Part shown: piece by piece, positions 51,353 through 61,079 of the stretch | Layout of the letters: every line of letters begins with the position of its first letter | How positions within the stretch are numbered: position 1 is the first letter of the stretch | Source of the DNA: Aradus depressus | Lineage: Eukaryota; Arthropoda; Insecta; Hemiptera; Aradidae | Length of the DNA: 64,000 nucleotides | NCBI GenBank assembly: GCA_963662175.1 | Contig: OY759219.1 | Span: 30,484,908-30,548,907 of the forward strand | Direction of reading: 5' to 3' | Made by a program: the position numbers and the translations under genes | The notes under the pieces: generated by a model | Database searches by the model: none | What the model was told of the DNA's origin: nothing | The model's input: the letters and a program-made list of their open reading frames with translations, nothing else

Positions 51353-54055
51353 TCAGGGGTCCTCCTCAGGCAGGAGGTCACGCGGCCAACGACGATTCAG
51401 TCGCCGAGGAGGCCCGCCCGGCAAGGACCGGACCGACATGGCTTCCACCAGTGTATTCGGATGTGACGTGAACTTGTTGTGAAAATTTGTGTATAATTGT
51501 TGTCTAACTTCGTGTAAGAATGGTATGTTCAGGTCATGATGTAATGTTATGTTTGATACGTAGTAAGGGCATTGTGTGATTGTTCGGAGGATTTTATTTT
51601 GAATGGCTTGAATTCTTTTTGTGTGTGAGGGCTTAGCTGAACCCCAGAGCTGAACGCCATACGTCCAGATAGGCCTGATAACGGTCTTGTAGACACCCAG
51701 TTTGTGGTTGAGGTGAAGTTGAGATCGCTTGTCTAGTAGTCTTTTGAGTAGTCCAAATCGCCGTTTCATTTTCTGTCGAGTCTGTGTAACATGTTTATTC
51801 CATGTCAGTCGTCTGTCAAGATAGAGTCCTAAGTATCGTACGTCTTTGTCATGTTTTAGAGGGACATTATTCAGCCATACAGTTGGGCAGTCACCGCGCC
51901 TCAAGGCGAATGTAACATGAAGGGATTTGATCTCATTTATTTTCACCTTCCACAGACGCAACCAACCCTCTAGAAGGTGTAAGTGCTCCTGCAGAGATTT
52001 GGATGCGTCCCCAGCCGATTTATTAGTAGCTAAAATTGCTATGTCATCGGCGTAGGTGGCTAACACCGTCTCAGGCGATGTTGGGATGCTGGATGTGCTT
52101 GCAACATAGAGAAGTGGACCCAGAATGCTCCCCTGTGGGACACCAGCTCTTATGGGTTGAACGTCAGAGTGGACACTGCCCTGTCTGACCTGGAAAAAAC
52201 GATCATCCAGGTAAGAGCGGAGAAGACGATAATAACCGTCAGGGATCACATGTTTCAGCTTATACAGCAGCCCAACATGCCAGACACGGTCGAAAGCTTG
52301 ACTCACATCCAAAAATGCTGCGGAGCAATAACACTTCCTTTCCAAAGCAGAGGAAATCTCATCAACTAATCTGTGACATTGTTGAAGTGTTGAGTGTTTC
52401 TGTCGGAATCCGAACTGATGATTCGGAATAAGGTCGTGTTCTTCGAAGAGAGGTAATAGGCGGCTAAGAAGAATTTTTTCAAAGAGTTTAGAAGAAGTGG
52501 GAAGAAGACTTATGGGGCGGTATGAAGAGAGTAAGTGTTTAGGTTTATCTGGTTTCGGAACTAAAGTAATGATAGAAAATTTCCAAAGAACTGGGAAGTA
52601 GGAAAGGCGAAGGATGCAATTGTAAATGTAGGTAAGAAAGATGACAGCTTTGCGCGGAAGATTTTTCAACACTCTGGCAGTAATGAGATCATAGCCAGGG
52701 CTCTTCTTGTTGGGAAGCTGAAGGATAGCCTGCTGCACCTCAGACGGAGTGATGGGTTTCGGCGGTAAACTCAGTTGTAGAGGTGTGTTGAGGAAATCGT
52801 GTATGTGTTTATGAAGTGGATGATGAATGTCATGGGGTGTAAAAGTGTCTGTTAAGTGTTGAGAAAATAATTGTGCTTTTTCCTCGTCCGATTTAGCCCA
52901 TGTTCCGTCCGGGTTTTGAATGGGAAAGGAGGAGGAAGAAAAGTTCAGTAGACGTCTGGTTGCTCTCCACAGAGATCCATCGTCAGCGGCTAGTGTGTCA
53001 GTGTAAAGTGAAAACGTTTCGGCTTTGTATTGTGCTATAGCTGTTTTGAGTTCGTGTGTGAGTCTATTGAGTCGCGTTTTGATGGATGGGTATCTATGTA
53101 TTTGCCACTGACGACGACATCTGCGCTTCTCAACCAGCAGCCTTCTAATGTGCTGTGGTACGTTGTGTGTGCGTATGTGGACAGGCTGAGCGGAGGTGCT
53201 ACTGCTCCATGCCGCCTCCTGAAGTGTTGTTGTGAAAGAGTTCACTGCGTCATCCAGGTCATGAGGTGCTTTCAGGGTGACTGACAGATTAAGTCTGTCT
53301 GTCACAATATCTCTGAATCTGTCCCAATCAATGAGCCCTGAAGTGAGGGAGGGTCGGGGTGTCTTCTGAATAGGTTGGGAGTCTAGGGTAAAAATTACTG
53401 GAGAATGGTCTGATGTTAAGTCGGGAATTATTTCTAATGATGTATAGGGGAAGAATTTCGAAGCTACAAAAAAGTCTAGGATATCGGGAATTTTTCTTCT
53501 GTTAGTTGGCCAATATGTGGGTTCTCGGGGGGAATAGACTCTGTATCGTCTGTCCGTCAATACGTAGTTAAGTGTCTGTCCTCGCGGGTTGTTGACCCTA
53601 CATCCCCACTCCAGGTGCTTAGCATTGTAGTCTCCACCGGCCATGAAGTCATCACCCAGAGTGTCGAAGTAGTTGGTGAAGTGTTGCGGGGTAATGTTGT
53701 GGCGTGGAGGACAGTAAACTGAAGCAAGTGTGAAATTGTGAGAAGCTGATGAGATTTCGACCGCTGTCGATTGAAGGTGAGGTTCGCAGAAGGAAGGCAG
53801 AAAGTGATGCACCAAACCTCTCCTGACAAGCACCGCCGTTCCTGCATGGCCTGTCCCGTCTGGATGGTCCGTCCGGTAAGTCGTGTATCCGTCTATGTGA
53901 AATCGGGTCAAATCTGTAAAGTGAGTTTCAGTTATTAAAGCGACATCAATTCGCCTCTCCCGAAGTACGTAAGTCAGTTCACCTGAATGTCTAACAAGAC
54001 CATTAGCATTCCATAGGAGCACTATCAGGGACCTGCCTGTGAAGGGATTAGACAT
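51353..54055 (-). CDS. Jockey-type ORF2: AP endonuclease plus reverse transcriptase
   Basis: 900 residues, typical for Jockey ORF2. Endonuclease (residues about 10-230): LLWNANGLVRHSGELTYVLR, 'VALITETHF' (catalytic Glu), GGDYNAKHLEWGC, TSDHSPVIFTL (catalytic His). RT (about 450-750): VPKPDKPKHLLSSYRPISLL, HQFGFRQKHSTLQQ, 'AAFLDVSQAFDRVWH' (first Asp), GVPQGSILGPLLY, ATYADDIAILA (the YADD pair), then VRYLGLYLDRRLTW. No RNase H domain. It nicks DNA and copies its RNA at the nick. It overlaps ORF1 by ATGTCTAA, suggesting coupled re-initiation. One oddity: 'LLYVASTSSIPTSPE', where relatives usually have a 'Y/LYTSDIP' form, so local damage is possible. Confidence 0.95.
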   Translation of the reverse strand: MSNPFTGRSLIVLLWNANGLVRHSGELTYVLRERRIDVALITETHFTDLTRFHIDGYTTYRTDHPDGTGHAGTAVLVRRGLVHHFLPSFCEPHLQSTAVEISSASHNFTLASVYCPPRHNITPQHFTNYFDTLGDDFMAGGDYNAKHLEWGCRVNNPRGQTLNYVLTDRRYRVYSPREPTYWPTNRRKIPDILDFFVASKFFPYTSLEIIPDLTSDHSPVIFTLDSQPIQKTPRPSLTSGLIDWDRFRDIVTDRLNLSVTLKAPHDLDDAVNSFTTTLQEAAWSSSTSAQPVHIRTHNVPQHIRRLLVEKRRCRRQWQIHRYPSIKTRLNRLTHELKTAIAQYKAETFSLYTDTLAADDGSLWRATRRLLNFSSSSFPIQNPDGTWAKSDEEKAQLFSQHLTDTFTPHDIHHPLHKHIHDFLNTPLQLSLPPKPITPSEVQQAILQLPNKKSPGYDLITARVLKNLPRKAVIFLTYIYNCILRLSYFPVLWKFSIITLVPKPDKPKHLLSSYRPISLLPTSSKLFEKILLSRLLPLFEEHDLIPNHQFGFRQKHSTLQQCHRLVDEISSALERKCYCSAAFLDVSQAFDRVWHVGLLYKLKHVIPDGYYRLLRSYLDDRFFQVRQGSVHSDVQPIRAGVPQGSILGPLLYVASTSSIPTSPETVLATYADDIAILATNKSAGDASKSLQEHLHLLEGWLRLWKVKINEIKSLHVTFALRRGDCPTVWLNNVPLKHDKDVRYLGLYLDRRLTWNKHVTQTRQKMKRRFGLLKRLLDKRSQLHLNHKLGVYKTVIRPIWTYGVQLWGSAKPSHTKRIQAIQNKILRTITQCPYYVSNITLHHDLNIPFLHEVRQQLYTNFHNKFTSHPNTLVEAMSVRSLPGGPPRRLNRRWPRDLLPEEDP

Positions 54056-55289
54056 GTGTGAGGGTTAACTTTTGGATAAGCGAAGTGAGCAAGGAAAATA
54101 GAGGGGTGACCAAGTTTTGAATTTGAGAAATGAAGGATGAAAGAAGATCGTTGATACCTTGGAATGAGTTTGGCTCGGTCCCTGACTGTACTGGGTCAGC
54201 CCGGGGTTGCTGCATCCGCACCCTCTTGAGGGGAGGCGGGGGTGGGGAGGTGACGTGTGCATAAGATAGTGGGGGTTGTATGGTGTTGGTGGAGAAATGG
54301 GGCCGGGTAGCTGGCCGGGCAGCCTCCCGAGGACCTCCCACAGACCCACTTACCTGAGGAGGCGGGGCGGTGACCAGCCGGCTCCCCGCATTGGTCACTG
54401 GTGCTGGTACTGGGGCCGCACGTCGACTGCCAGGGTTGCTCCGCCGACTTCTGAGGTCCCGGTAGACAGTGCACCCCTTATAGTTGGCGGGATGCTGGCC
54501 TTGACAGAGCGCGCATGTTGGGGGCTCCTTAAGACTCCTGGGGCACTCCGGGGATGGATGCTGCTCTCCGCACCGCACACAACGCACCATGTTATTGCAG
54601 TAGGTCCGAGAATGCCCGTAGGCCATGCACCTCTTGCACTGTATAATTTCCCGTTTCTTCTTGGGTTCCTCCACTTTAATCCTTGTATATAACAAGGAGC
54701 CTAAGTTAAAAATGTCCTTATTGTTCACTCCAGGCTCTAGGTCAACAAAGAAAAGAGGAAGAGCCTTCTTCGTGCCCGCCTGTAGAACGTTTGTGACGTT
54801 CCTTACAATGAAACCTTTCTCCCGCAATCCTTCCTTTATTTCGATAAGGCTCGCAGAAGGGTGTAGGTGTCTTATCACAACCCGGAAAGCCCTATCCTGT
54901 TCCAATTGATAGGTATGAAACTCATACCCCCTCTCTCGGAACAGCGTGACCGTCATTCGGTATGCTTCCGCTGTGTCAAGGTAGATGATTAACGAGCCTG
55001 CCGTAGATTTGCATTGAAATTTATCTTTTATGATGCCATTAAGTTGTTGGCATAACTCCCGAAAATTGACATTAGACTTCAGGTAAATAGGAGGTGGTTT
55101 GCACTCCTCAGAAGGCAAGTTCTCCAGTGGACTATACGTGTTGCTGGTACTCACCTGGAGATCCTTGAGTACCTTCACCTTATGCATATCACCTGATGGG
55201 GGTGTGTTTTTTCTTTTGATTGGCACTTGATGCCACTCCATCTCCGAGGTGCTTGGGATGTTCAAATCGCTGTCAGTTACTGCATCCAT
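54048..55289 (-). CDS. Jockey-type ORF1: gag-like RNA-binding protein with zinc knuckles
   Basis: 413 residues. An acidic N-terminus (MDAVTDSDLNIPSTSEMEWH) is followed by an RRM-like/PRE_C2HC region around residues 120-215 (FRVVIRHLHPSASLIEIKEG, LPLFFVDLEPGVNN). Then three CCHC knuckles: CKRCMAYGHSRTYC, CVRCGEQHPSPEC, CALCQGQHPANYKGC. A proline-rich stretch (APVPAPVTNAG, TSPPPPPLKRVR) and a hydrophobic C-terminus follow. ORF1p packages element RNA in the ribonucleoprotein. The start is the first ATG after the A-rich leader; the stop TAA lies within the ORF2 start overlap. Confidence 0.93.
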   Translation of the reverse strand: MDAVTDSDLNIPSTSEMEWHQVPIKRKNTPPSGDMHKVKVLKDLQVSTSNTYSPLENLPSEECKPPPIYLKSNVNFRELCQQLNGIIKDKFQCKSTAGSLIIYLDTAEAYRMTVTLFRERGYEFHTYQLEQDRAFRVVIRHLHPSASLIEIKEGLREKGFIVRNVTNVLQAGTKKALPLFFVDLEPGVNNKDIFNLGSLLYTRIKVEEPKKKREIIQCKRCMAYGHSRTYCNNMVRCVRCGEQHPSPECPRSLKEPPTCALCQGQHPANYKGCTVYRDLRSRRSNPGSRRAAPVPAPVTNAGSRLVTAPPPQVSGSVGGPREAARPATRPHFSTNTIQPPLSYAHVTSPPPPPLKRVRMQQPRADPVQSGTEPNSFQGINDLLSSFISQIQNLVTPLFSLLTSLIQKLTLTHV

Positions 55290-55589
55290 GTCCTGGATGT
55301 AGAACTCCCAGCAACAAACAAAATTAAAAAGAAATGAAAATAATATTTACAAACAAAACATAGAACACAATTATAAAAACAAACGAAAAGAAACAAACAA
55401 AATAACAAGTAATTAAGAACAAAACGTATTTTTAAATTAAGAAAAGAAAGTAAGGTTAAATTTAATGTTTATCGTACTAGATCACCAGCTGTTCTCGACA
55501 ATATTTTAAAAATAAGTTTGTTTTATTTAAAAAATATATATATATAATAATAATATTAATATTATATAAATATTTATTACTCTCCCAGC

Positions 55590-56220
55590 TACAGGAAATA
55601 TGGAAGAAATTCGATGTTGAGTTTTCACCGGAAATTCATGATTTCCATACTCCTGATTCTAAAAATTAAAAAAATATATTTATGACTGTGTGTCTGTGAA
55701 CACTATAACTCCCCATAGAATAAATGTATCGACAAAACTCTCTTGTATATGTATCCTGAGCCAATTCCGCCAAAGAGACGGAGGGGATTGTAAAAACTCT
55801 AACTGCCATTGTAATTGAATATATTGACACGAAATTTCATTTGCGAATTCAAATCTCTCTAAGGATACCTTTTGATTTTGAGCCAAATTGGCAAAATGAA
55901 ATTTAATGTTTTCCAAACTCCTGGCAAAAAAAAAGAATTGTGTTTGTGTGTGTCTGTGAACACGATAACTCCCGATAGAATGAAAATATCGACACAAAGT
56001 TTATATATGTATCCGGAACATCACAAGAACGACAACTATTGATTTCAAGCCAGGTTGGTCTATGGAGAGGATTGGAAGGTCCTCATGTCAAAAACTCGAA
56101 CCCCTGATTTCAAAAATGAAAGTCTGTCTGGGGTATGTGTGTCTGTGAACTCGATAACTCCCAATAGAATGAATACATTCAGAAGTCGATTAATTCGCGT
56201 TGGGGAATCTTGCCAGTGAC
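55590..56220 (-). repeat. HX repeat, long reverse copy with doubled 3' section
   Basis: Two (near 55695 and 55965), and less clearly three, repeats of the 'GTCTGTGAACACGATAACTC' block occur in series, so the distal section has been multiplied. Ends TTAATTCGCGTTGGGGAATC, TGCCAGTGACTCACAGATG. Confidence 0.75.
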
Positions 56221-56239
56221 TCACAGATGTCTTTATTCG

Positions 56240-57530
56240 TTTTCGATATTCGTCTTACTGACCATATCAACATTAATTCTGACATTTAAAATGAAAGTGT
56301 ACTATTTAGCTACCTTTCGGCCAAATAGTTTCAATTTTTTTTTTAAAATTTTATTTTACGTATTTTTTGTGCAAATTGTTTTAATTCTAAAACAAAATGA
56401 AACAATTCTAATGAACATTTAATCTTCTGGGTGGTCTTTGGATAGTCGATCAATTTAAACTTAAGAAACTCCACCCACTTTCTTTTGATGTCTCAATAAA
56501 TATTAAGTTATTTTAAAATTCAATCTTATAAATCATTTCCTGTTCCAAATTGTACAATCGTGATCCAATAATCCATCTGGAGTCTGTAGGATCGTTTTGC
56601 ATAAAACTGTGATCCTCTTTTTTTTTTTTTGATTATCTGCATCCAGATGGATTGATCATGGGGAATCGGAAATGTTCGGATCGCCTTCGGGGCGGTCACA
56701 AATCCATTTTCGAACCCGATTATTAGACTTGGTTCTAGTGTTTCACTCCTGTCCTAGACCTTCAGACACAAAATTATGCACATCTCTAAATAGTGTTCTG
56801 TCTAGCTAATTACCACGTACCCTTCCTTGATTTATTAATGTTTATTTTTGAAACGTAACGCTTTAGAACATTTTGGTGGTAGAGAGAGGTAACATTTTTC
56901 TATTAACGAGGTTAATAAACACAGGGAGGTAATCTACAAGACTACCTGCGTTTTCTCGTTAACAACATTTTTTTCTGTAGTTTTCTGCCATAAACAATTT
57001 TTTTTCTCATTAATATTAATGACTATGGACACTTTCCAATTTGATTCTTTACCCAATGGTCAGAAATTCCATGCTATTTTTACCGAAATTTCATTTTTTC
57101 CAATCTTCTGATCCAAAAATGAAAACAAACATTTATTATTGAAATGTAACAAGAAGGATGCTCATTCCAGGAATTCAACATTGCCCATTTTCTGATTTTG
57201 TGTAAAGGATTACGACGAGCCTATTCAACATAAAATATGATAGTATATACAGGATCTCCTGTAGGGATTGTCCGGCAAGCTATATAAGAAACACATCACA
57301 ACATCTATAAACACTTTCACCACACACATCCACTCAACTCATTATAAGGTAATTATTATTTATTTGTATGTATATTTATGATATGATATATTATTAGTAC
57401 TTGATAAAACCAAATAATTATTTCGTTGTGTCCTGTAGGCCCTGAAGAAGGAAACAAATAGTTTCCAAAACGTTGGCCAAGTACTGAGTTTTTATTTACA
57501 CGACAAAACCTCGACTTTCTTCTATATTGA
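56240..57530. other. Stretch without a gene
   Basis: A reverse HX scrap at 57040-57130. A tail-type hairpin at 57425-57475 (CCTGAAGAAGGAAACAAATA, GTTTCC, AAAACGTTGG: GGAAAC pairs with GTTTCC). The rest is unrecognised. Confidence 0.5.
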
Positions 57531-57539
57531 AAAACATAC

Positions 57540-57795
57540 TAATAGAATGAATACATGAAAACGAAGTTTTATATGTGTATCCAGAACCCCATGAGGACGA
57601 CACCTATCAATTTTCTGACTCAAGTTTCAAGTTTTTCGACCCTCTGGTACCAAAATGAAAAAAATCGTCTGTGTAGGTGTGTTTGTGAAGATAACTCCTT
57701 ATAGAATGAATGTATCGACTCATAATTTTATGTGTGCATACAGAATCCCAAAGGGCCGAAACCGATTGATTTTTAGCCAAATCAAAAAATTGCCG

Positions 57796-57842
<47 letters not shown>

Positions 57843-58255
57843 TAAAATGTATCTAAAGGAAATTTAGCATGATAATTCAGAAGTACCTGTGTAGGCCATC
57901 TATGGATATTTAACAAAACTGTCGATTGTTTTTTTTTTAGTAATTAATTCCTTTTGGGGGCATTGCCTATGATTCACCGACTTGTTTTTATTTCCCCTGC
58001 TGTACGATGTACAGGAGAAGGTATGTAATTGGGTTGGTGTTATCAGCGGAGTTTAATGTGTTCCGACAACCTGATTCCAAAAATGAAGTAAACAAATTCT
58101 GAACCCACTGACGAGAATACTTACTAATTTTCAGTCAAATGAAGGGGGGGGGGGGGGGGCGTTAGTTCAGCCACAATCAGTGGCTTTGGAGAGAGAGCGA
58201 AAAATTAGTAGATTAATGCGTGTTGAGGAAGTACATAGCCGGTGATTTATACAAC
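57540..58255 (-). repeat. Two reverse HX copies
   Basis: 57540-57985 (with a (TA)n run at 57801-57833 and TGATTCACCGACTTG at the right end) and 57995-58255 (3' hairpin CCCCTGCTGTACGATGTACAGG, right end GAGGAAGTACATAGCCGGTG), in tandem. Confidence 0.75.
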
Positions 58256-58674
58256 GTTTTTTCTTTTTATTTAATTTTATCTCCAATACGGTTCCCAATA
58301 TATTTCCTACCGGTAAATCCTATACTACTCAAGTACCACAATTATTCAAGCTACCGTATGGGGCCCCCAGGAGCCAAGTATAGACCCAGTATACAAATAA
58401 TGGGCCGAGGTACAGGGTTGGGCGGGGTGCTGAATTGCCTCCTTGTCCTTCTCATATTTAATATAGTCCCTTGCTTCTGTGTGCTCCCTCTGATATATCG
58501 GCTATTGAAACCTTGTCGGAGCTACCCTATTTTGGCAAAGTGTGCTCCCTGTCGCCTATTTATCTTGCAATGCTCTATACTCATACAAACCCTTATCTTC
58601 AACTCCCACACCCTCTGAAAAAAATAAAATAAAAAAAAATCGGCCCCTAGTATCGTATGTTTTGGACTGTTATC

Positions 58675-59100
58675 CTCCTCTTCCTTATACGAAGTAAAGA
58701 GAAGTTATGTAATCGATCAGAAATTCGATGCGGAGTTATCATCGGAATTTGTGTGCATATGTCTGTGAACACGATAATTTTCGATAGAATTAATGTATCG
58801 ATACAAAATTTTATATATTTATCCAGAACCCTCTAAGGACTACATTTATTAATTTTCATCTGAATAACTGCCCATTTTAATTAATGTATCGACATGAAAT
58901 TTTATATTTAAATTCAAAACCCCATAAGGAGGGCAACTATTAAATTTCCTCGAAATCGGTCGAAGGGAAGAGGACCAGAGGTGGGGGCTCGATTTAAATA
59001 CTCTTAATAACTGCTCGGTCCATTGGCTTAGGAGATGGAGTAAAAACGTAGTTGATTAATTAGTGGTGGGGAAGTATATAGCAAGATTGACCGACGACTC
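58675..59100 (-). repeat. HX repeat, complete reverse copy
   Basis: Starts CCTTATACGAAGTAAAGAGA, AGTTATGTAATCGATC; ends TGGTGGGGAAGTATATAGCA then TTGACCGACGACTCTTTAAA. Confidence 0.78.
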
Positions 59101-59116
59101 TTTAAATTGGTTCAAC

Positions 59117-59189
59117 AGACTGTCCTATGATGAGAGCAACATCGAAAGCCGTCTAGCATAAAATCTATGAAAAATCCGACTATATTTCT
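59117..59189 (+). repeat. T2 tail, left half
   Basis: CCTATGATGAGAGCAACATC, CGAAAGCCGTCTAGCATA, then AAATCCGACTATATTTCT. It continues at 59817 with ATATTTTTATTTTGCAACCT, GTGAAATAATCACTTCACAA. The interruption is the 627-bp element. Confidence 0.65.
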
Positions 59190-59816
59190 GTACCATTTGG
59201 GAAAAAGTAGATAAGTCGATTTGTGTCCAAAATGAGCTAAATACTCTGGGCAACCCATATTGGTTTCCTCTTACACATCGTGTAAAAGTATGCAAGTCGT
59301 AAGGTCAATGGTATCCTTGAAAACGCATTGGGCATTTTTAGACAACTCGGAAATTTACTTATGGATTTATACAATTAAATTTATCTATTTTTATCAAAAC
59401 CGCGTTCGTGCCCTAAAATTGGTTAAACGTATTTATCTTGCTTATACAAACATTTGCCCAGATGCGGTGAAGAGATAATTACCGTTATGCAGTTCTGAAA
59501 CGCTTCTTTCAGTGGCAAAAACTAGATAAGTACGTGAATAACTAGGTAAGTGATGGTGTAAAATAGACAATTCTTTTGATTTCGGGTGATTAACTAGATA
59601 AGTGGGGGTGCAATTTTAGATAAGTCCTAAAAATGTATGATAAAATTACAAAATTAAATATATATGCATTCCATAATAAAATATGGTGAAATTGTTGAAT
59701 AATGGCGGTTGGAAAAAGTATCAAAAAAATTCGATTTACACTGAAAACAGAAAACTTCAAAGCGCTGCCTTAAAAACCTGTGATTTTGGACTTGCCTAGT
59801 TTTTCCCAAATGGTAC
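59190..59816. mobile_element. hAT-like MITE with subterminal ACTAGATAAGT repeats
   Basis: TIRs GTACCATTTGGGAAAAAGTA and (reverse complement of the right end) GTACCATTTGGGAAAAACTA extend into GATAAGT/GGCAAGT. Flanks ATATTTCT (59182-59189) and ATATTTTT (59817-59824) make an 8-bp duplication with one change. TAGATAAGT-type motifs recur near 59208, 59521, 59543, 59593 and 59613, as expected of transposase-binding sites. A 72-codon frame inside is not recognisable. Confidence 0.82.
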
Positions 59817-59879
59817 ATATTTTTATTTTGCAACCTGTGAAATAATCACTTCACAACTGACATCGTTTTACATCTATTT

Positions 59880-60800
59880 CCAAAAGACGTCCATGCTCTT
59901 CATCTAAAAACCTAAGGGACGCTAACCCTTGAGCAATCAGCAGACAAGGATGCTACTTCTGAATCACCATTGGTGTTCTCTAGTTAGCTATTTACTATCA
60001 AAGTAATTTTCAGTTACATCGAATCTACGCAGGTTAAGTTCGGTAGAATGGCGACCGATCCGGTAACCATTCTAACGAGTACAGTTTACAGTGTTGACCA
60101 TTGTCCATTCGGTTCGTGTTCTTCCTGCATGAGTTCCTTTGTTTCCAATTCAAATCATTGTCCATATCATGTTGCTATGAATATGCATTGGCTTCCTTCG
60201 CTACACTCGAGCATATCAAAGACTAGCCCCTAACCATTTCTTCAGAGACCTTATCATGCCCAGTTCCCCGATTCTAGAATCAATTTATAGTCATAGATAA
60301 ATGTTTTGAATTCTTATTGGCTGCTTATTTTTACTGTTCTTTTGTGTTCCAAAGGATACATGATTTGTTTTTTTAATTTCATTGAATGAAACAAAAGATA
60401 AGCGTTTTACTTCTTCAGTTCGATGTATAGGGGATGTTATATAATTTATGTTGAAATTTCATAGCAATTTTCCACAGTTATTCCAAAAATGAAAATGAAA
60501 TTTCCTGTGTGTGTCTATAAAGCTTTTTTCACCTCAGATGAAAAGACTATCATAAAATTCTAAAAAAATCGTCATGTTGGTTTTGTTTTTACTTTCTTGA
60601 ACCTTCAGACGTTTCGACCATTTTCGCGACGATGTCATGTTACGATAGTAACTCTAAACTTGAAATTTGGAATGAAGTAGTCACTTGTGCGTTAGATTTC
60701 ATTTAGGTCGAATTTTCACCTTTCAACTTTTTGAGCGCTCTAATTCAACAAATGAACTTGAAAATGAGGCCACTTTTCTGCTGAGCCTAACTACATTTTA
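59880..60800. other. Stretch without a recognised gene
   Basis: A decayed minus SINE-A head at 59905-59985 (GACAAGGATGCTACTTCTGA). A 61-codon frame at 60048-60233 is unrecognised. Reverse HX 3' scrap at 60415-60510. Family D upstream part at 60690-60800. Confidence 0.5.
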
Positions 60801-60802
60801 AG

Positions 60803-61070
60803 GGGCGCCGGTAGCTCAGTGGTATGCGTGCTTGCTTACTGAGCTCAAGATCGCTGGGTTCGAAACGCGACCGAGGCCCTTCGGACGGGATGTTAAGCAA
60901 CGGTCCCGAGCCTGTACGATGTCAGGTACTCGTTAAAGACGTCTACCCTGGGTGAAAGAAAATTTAGGACTCCCACAGAGTCGGACTTATGTCAACCAAA
61001 GTGGCAAAACAGCACGGTAGTAGGCGAAATTACTTTGTAGTTAAAACCCGGACACGAGTCATATATAATT
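60803..61070 (+). repeat. SINE-A with intact A box and a shortened linker
   Basis: Head GGGCGCCGGTAGCTCAGTGG, B box GGGTTCGAAACGCGACC (one change). The linker is deleted and the central domain retained. It sits in a family D repeat. Confidence 0.85.
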
Positions 61071-61079
61071 AATAACTAT

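Larger units (their letters stand above)
51220..55496 (-). mobile_element. Full-length Jockey-type LINE, intact ORFs, 11-bp TSD
   Basis: About 4.28 kb. The 11-bp GACAATATTTT lies at 51209-51219 and 55497-55507. The A-tail is the T run 51216-51230, preceded on the minus strand by GTAATAAAGG (AATAAA signal). The 5' end starts GAGAACAGCTGGTGATC, followed by a roughly 200-nt A-rich leader, ORF1, ORF2 and a roughly 120-nt 3' UTR. Intact frames and a perfect TSD mark a young and possibly active copy. Confidence 0.95.

Noticed and set aside
54276..54692. 138-codon plus-strand frame
   Set aside because: Shadow of the GC-rich Jockey ORF1 on the opposite strand. The minus frame has zinc knuckles and the right length.
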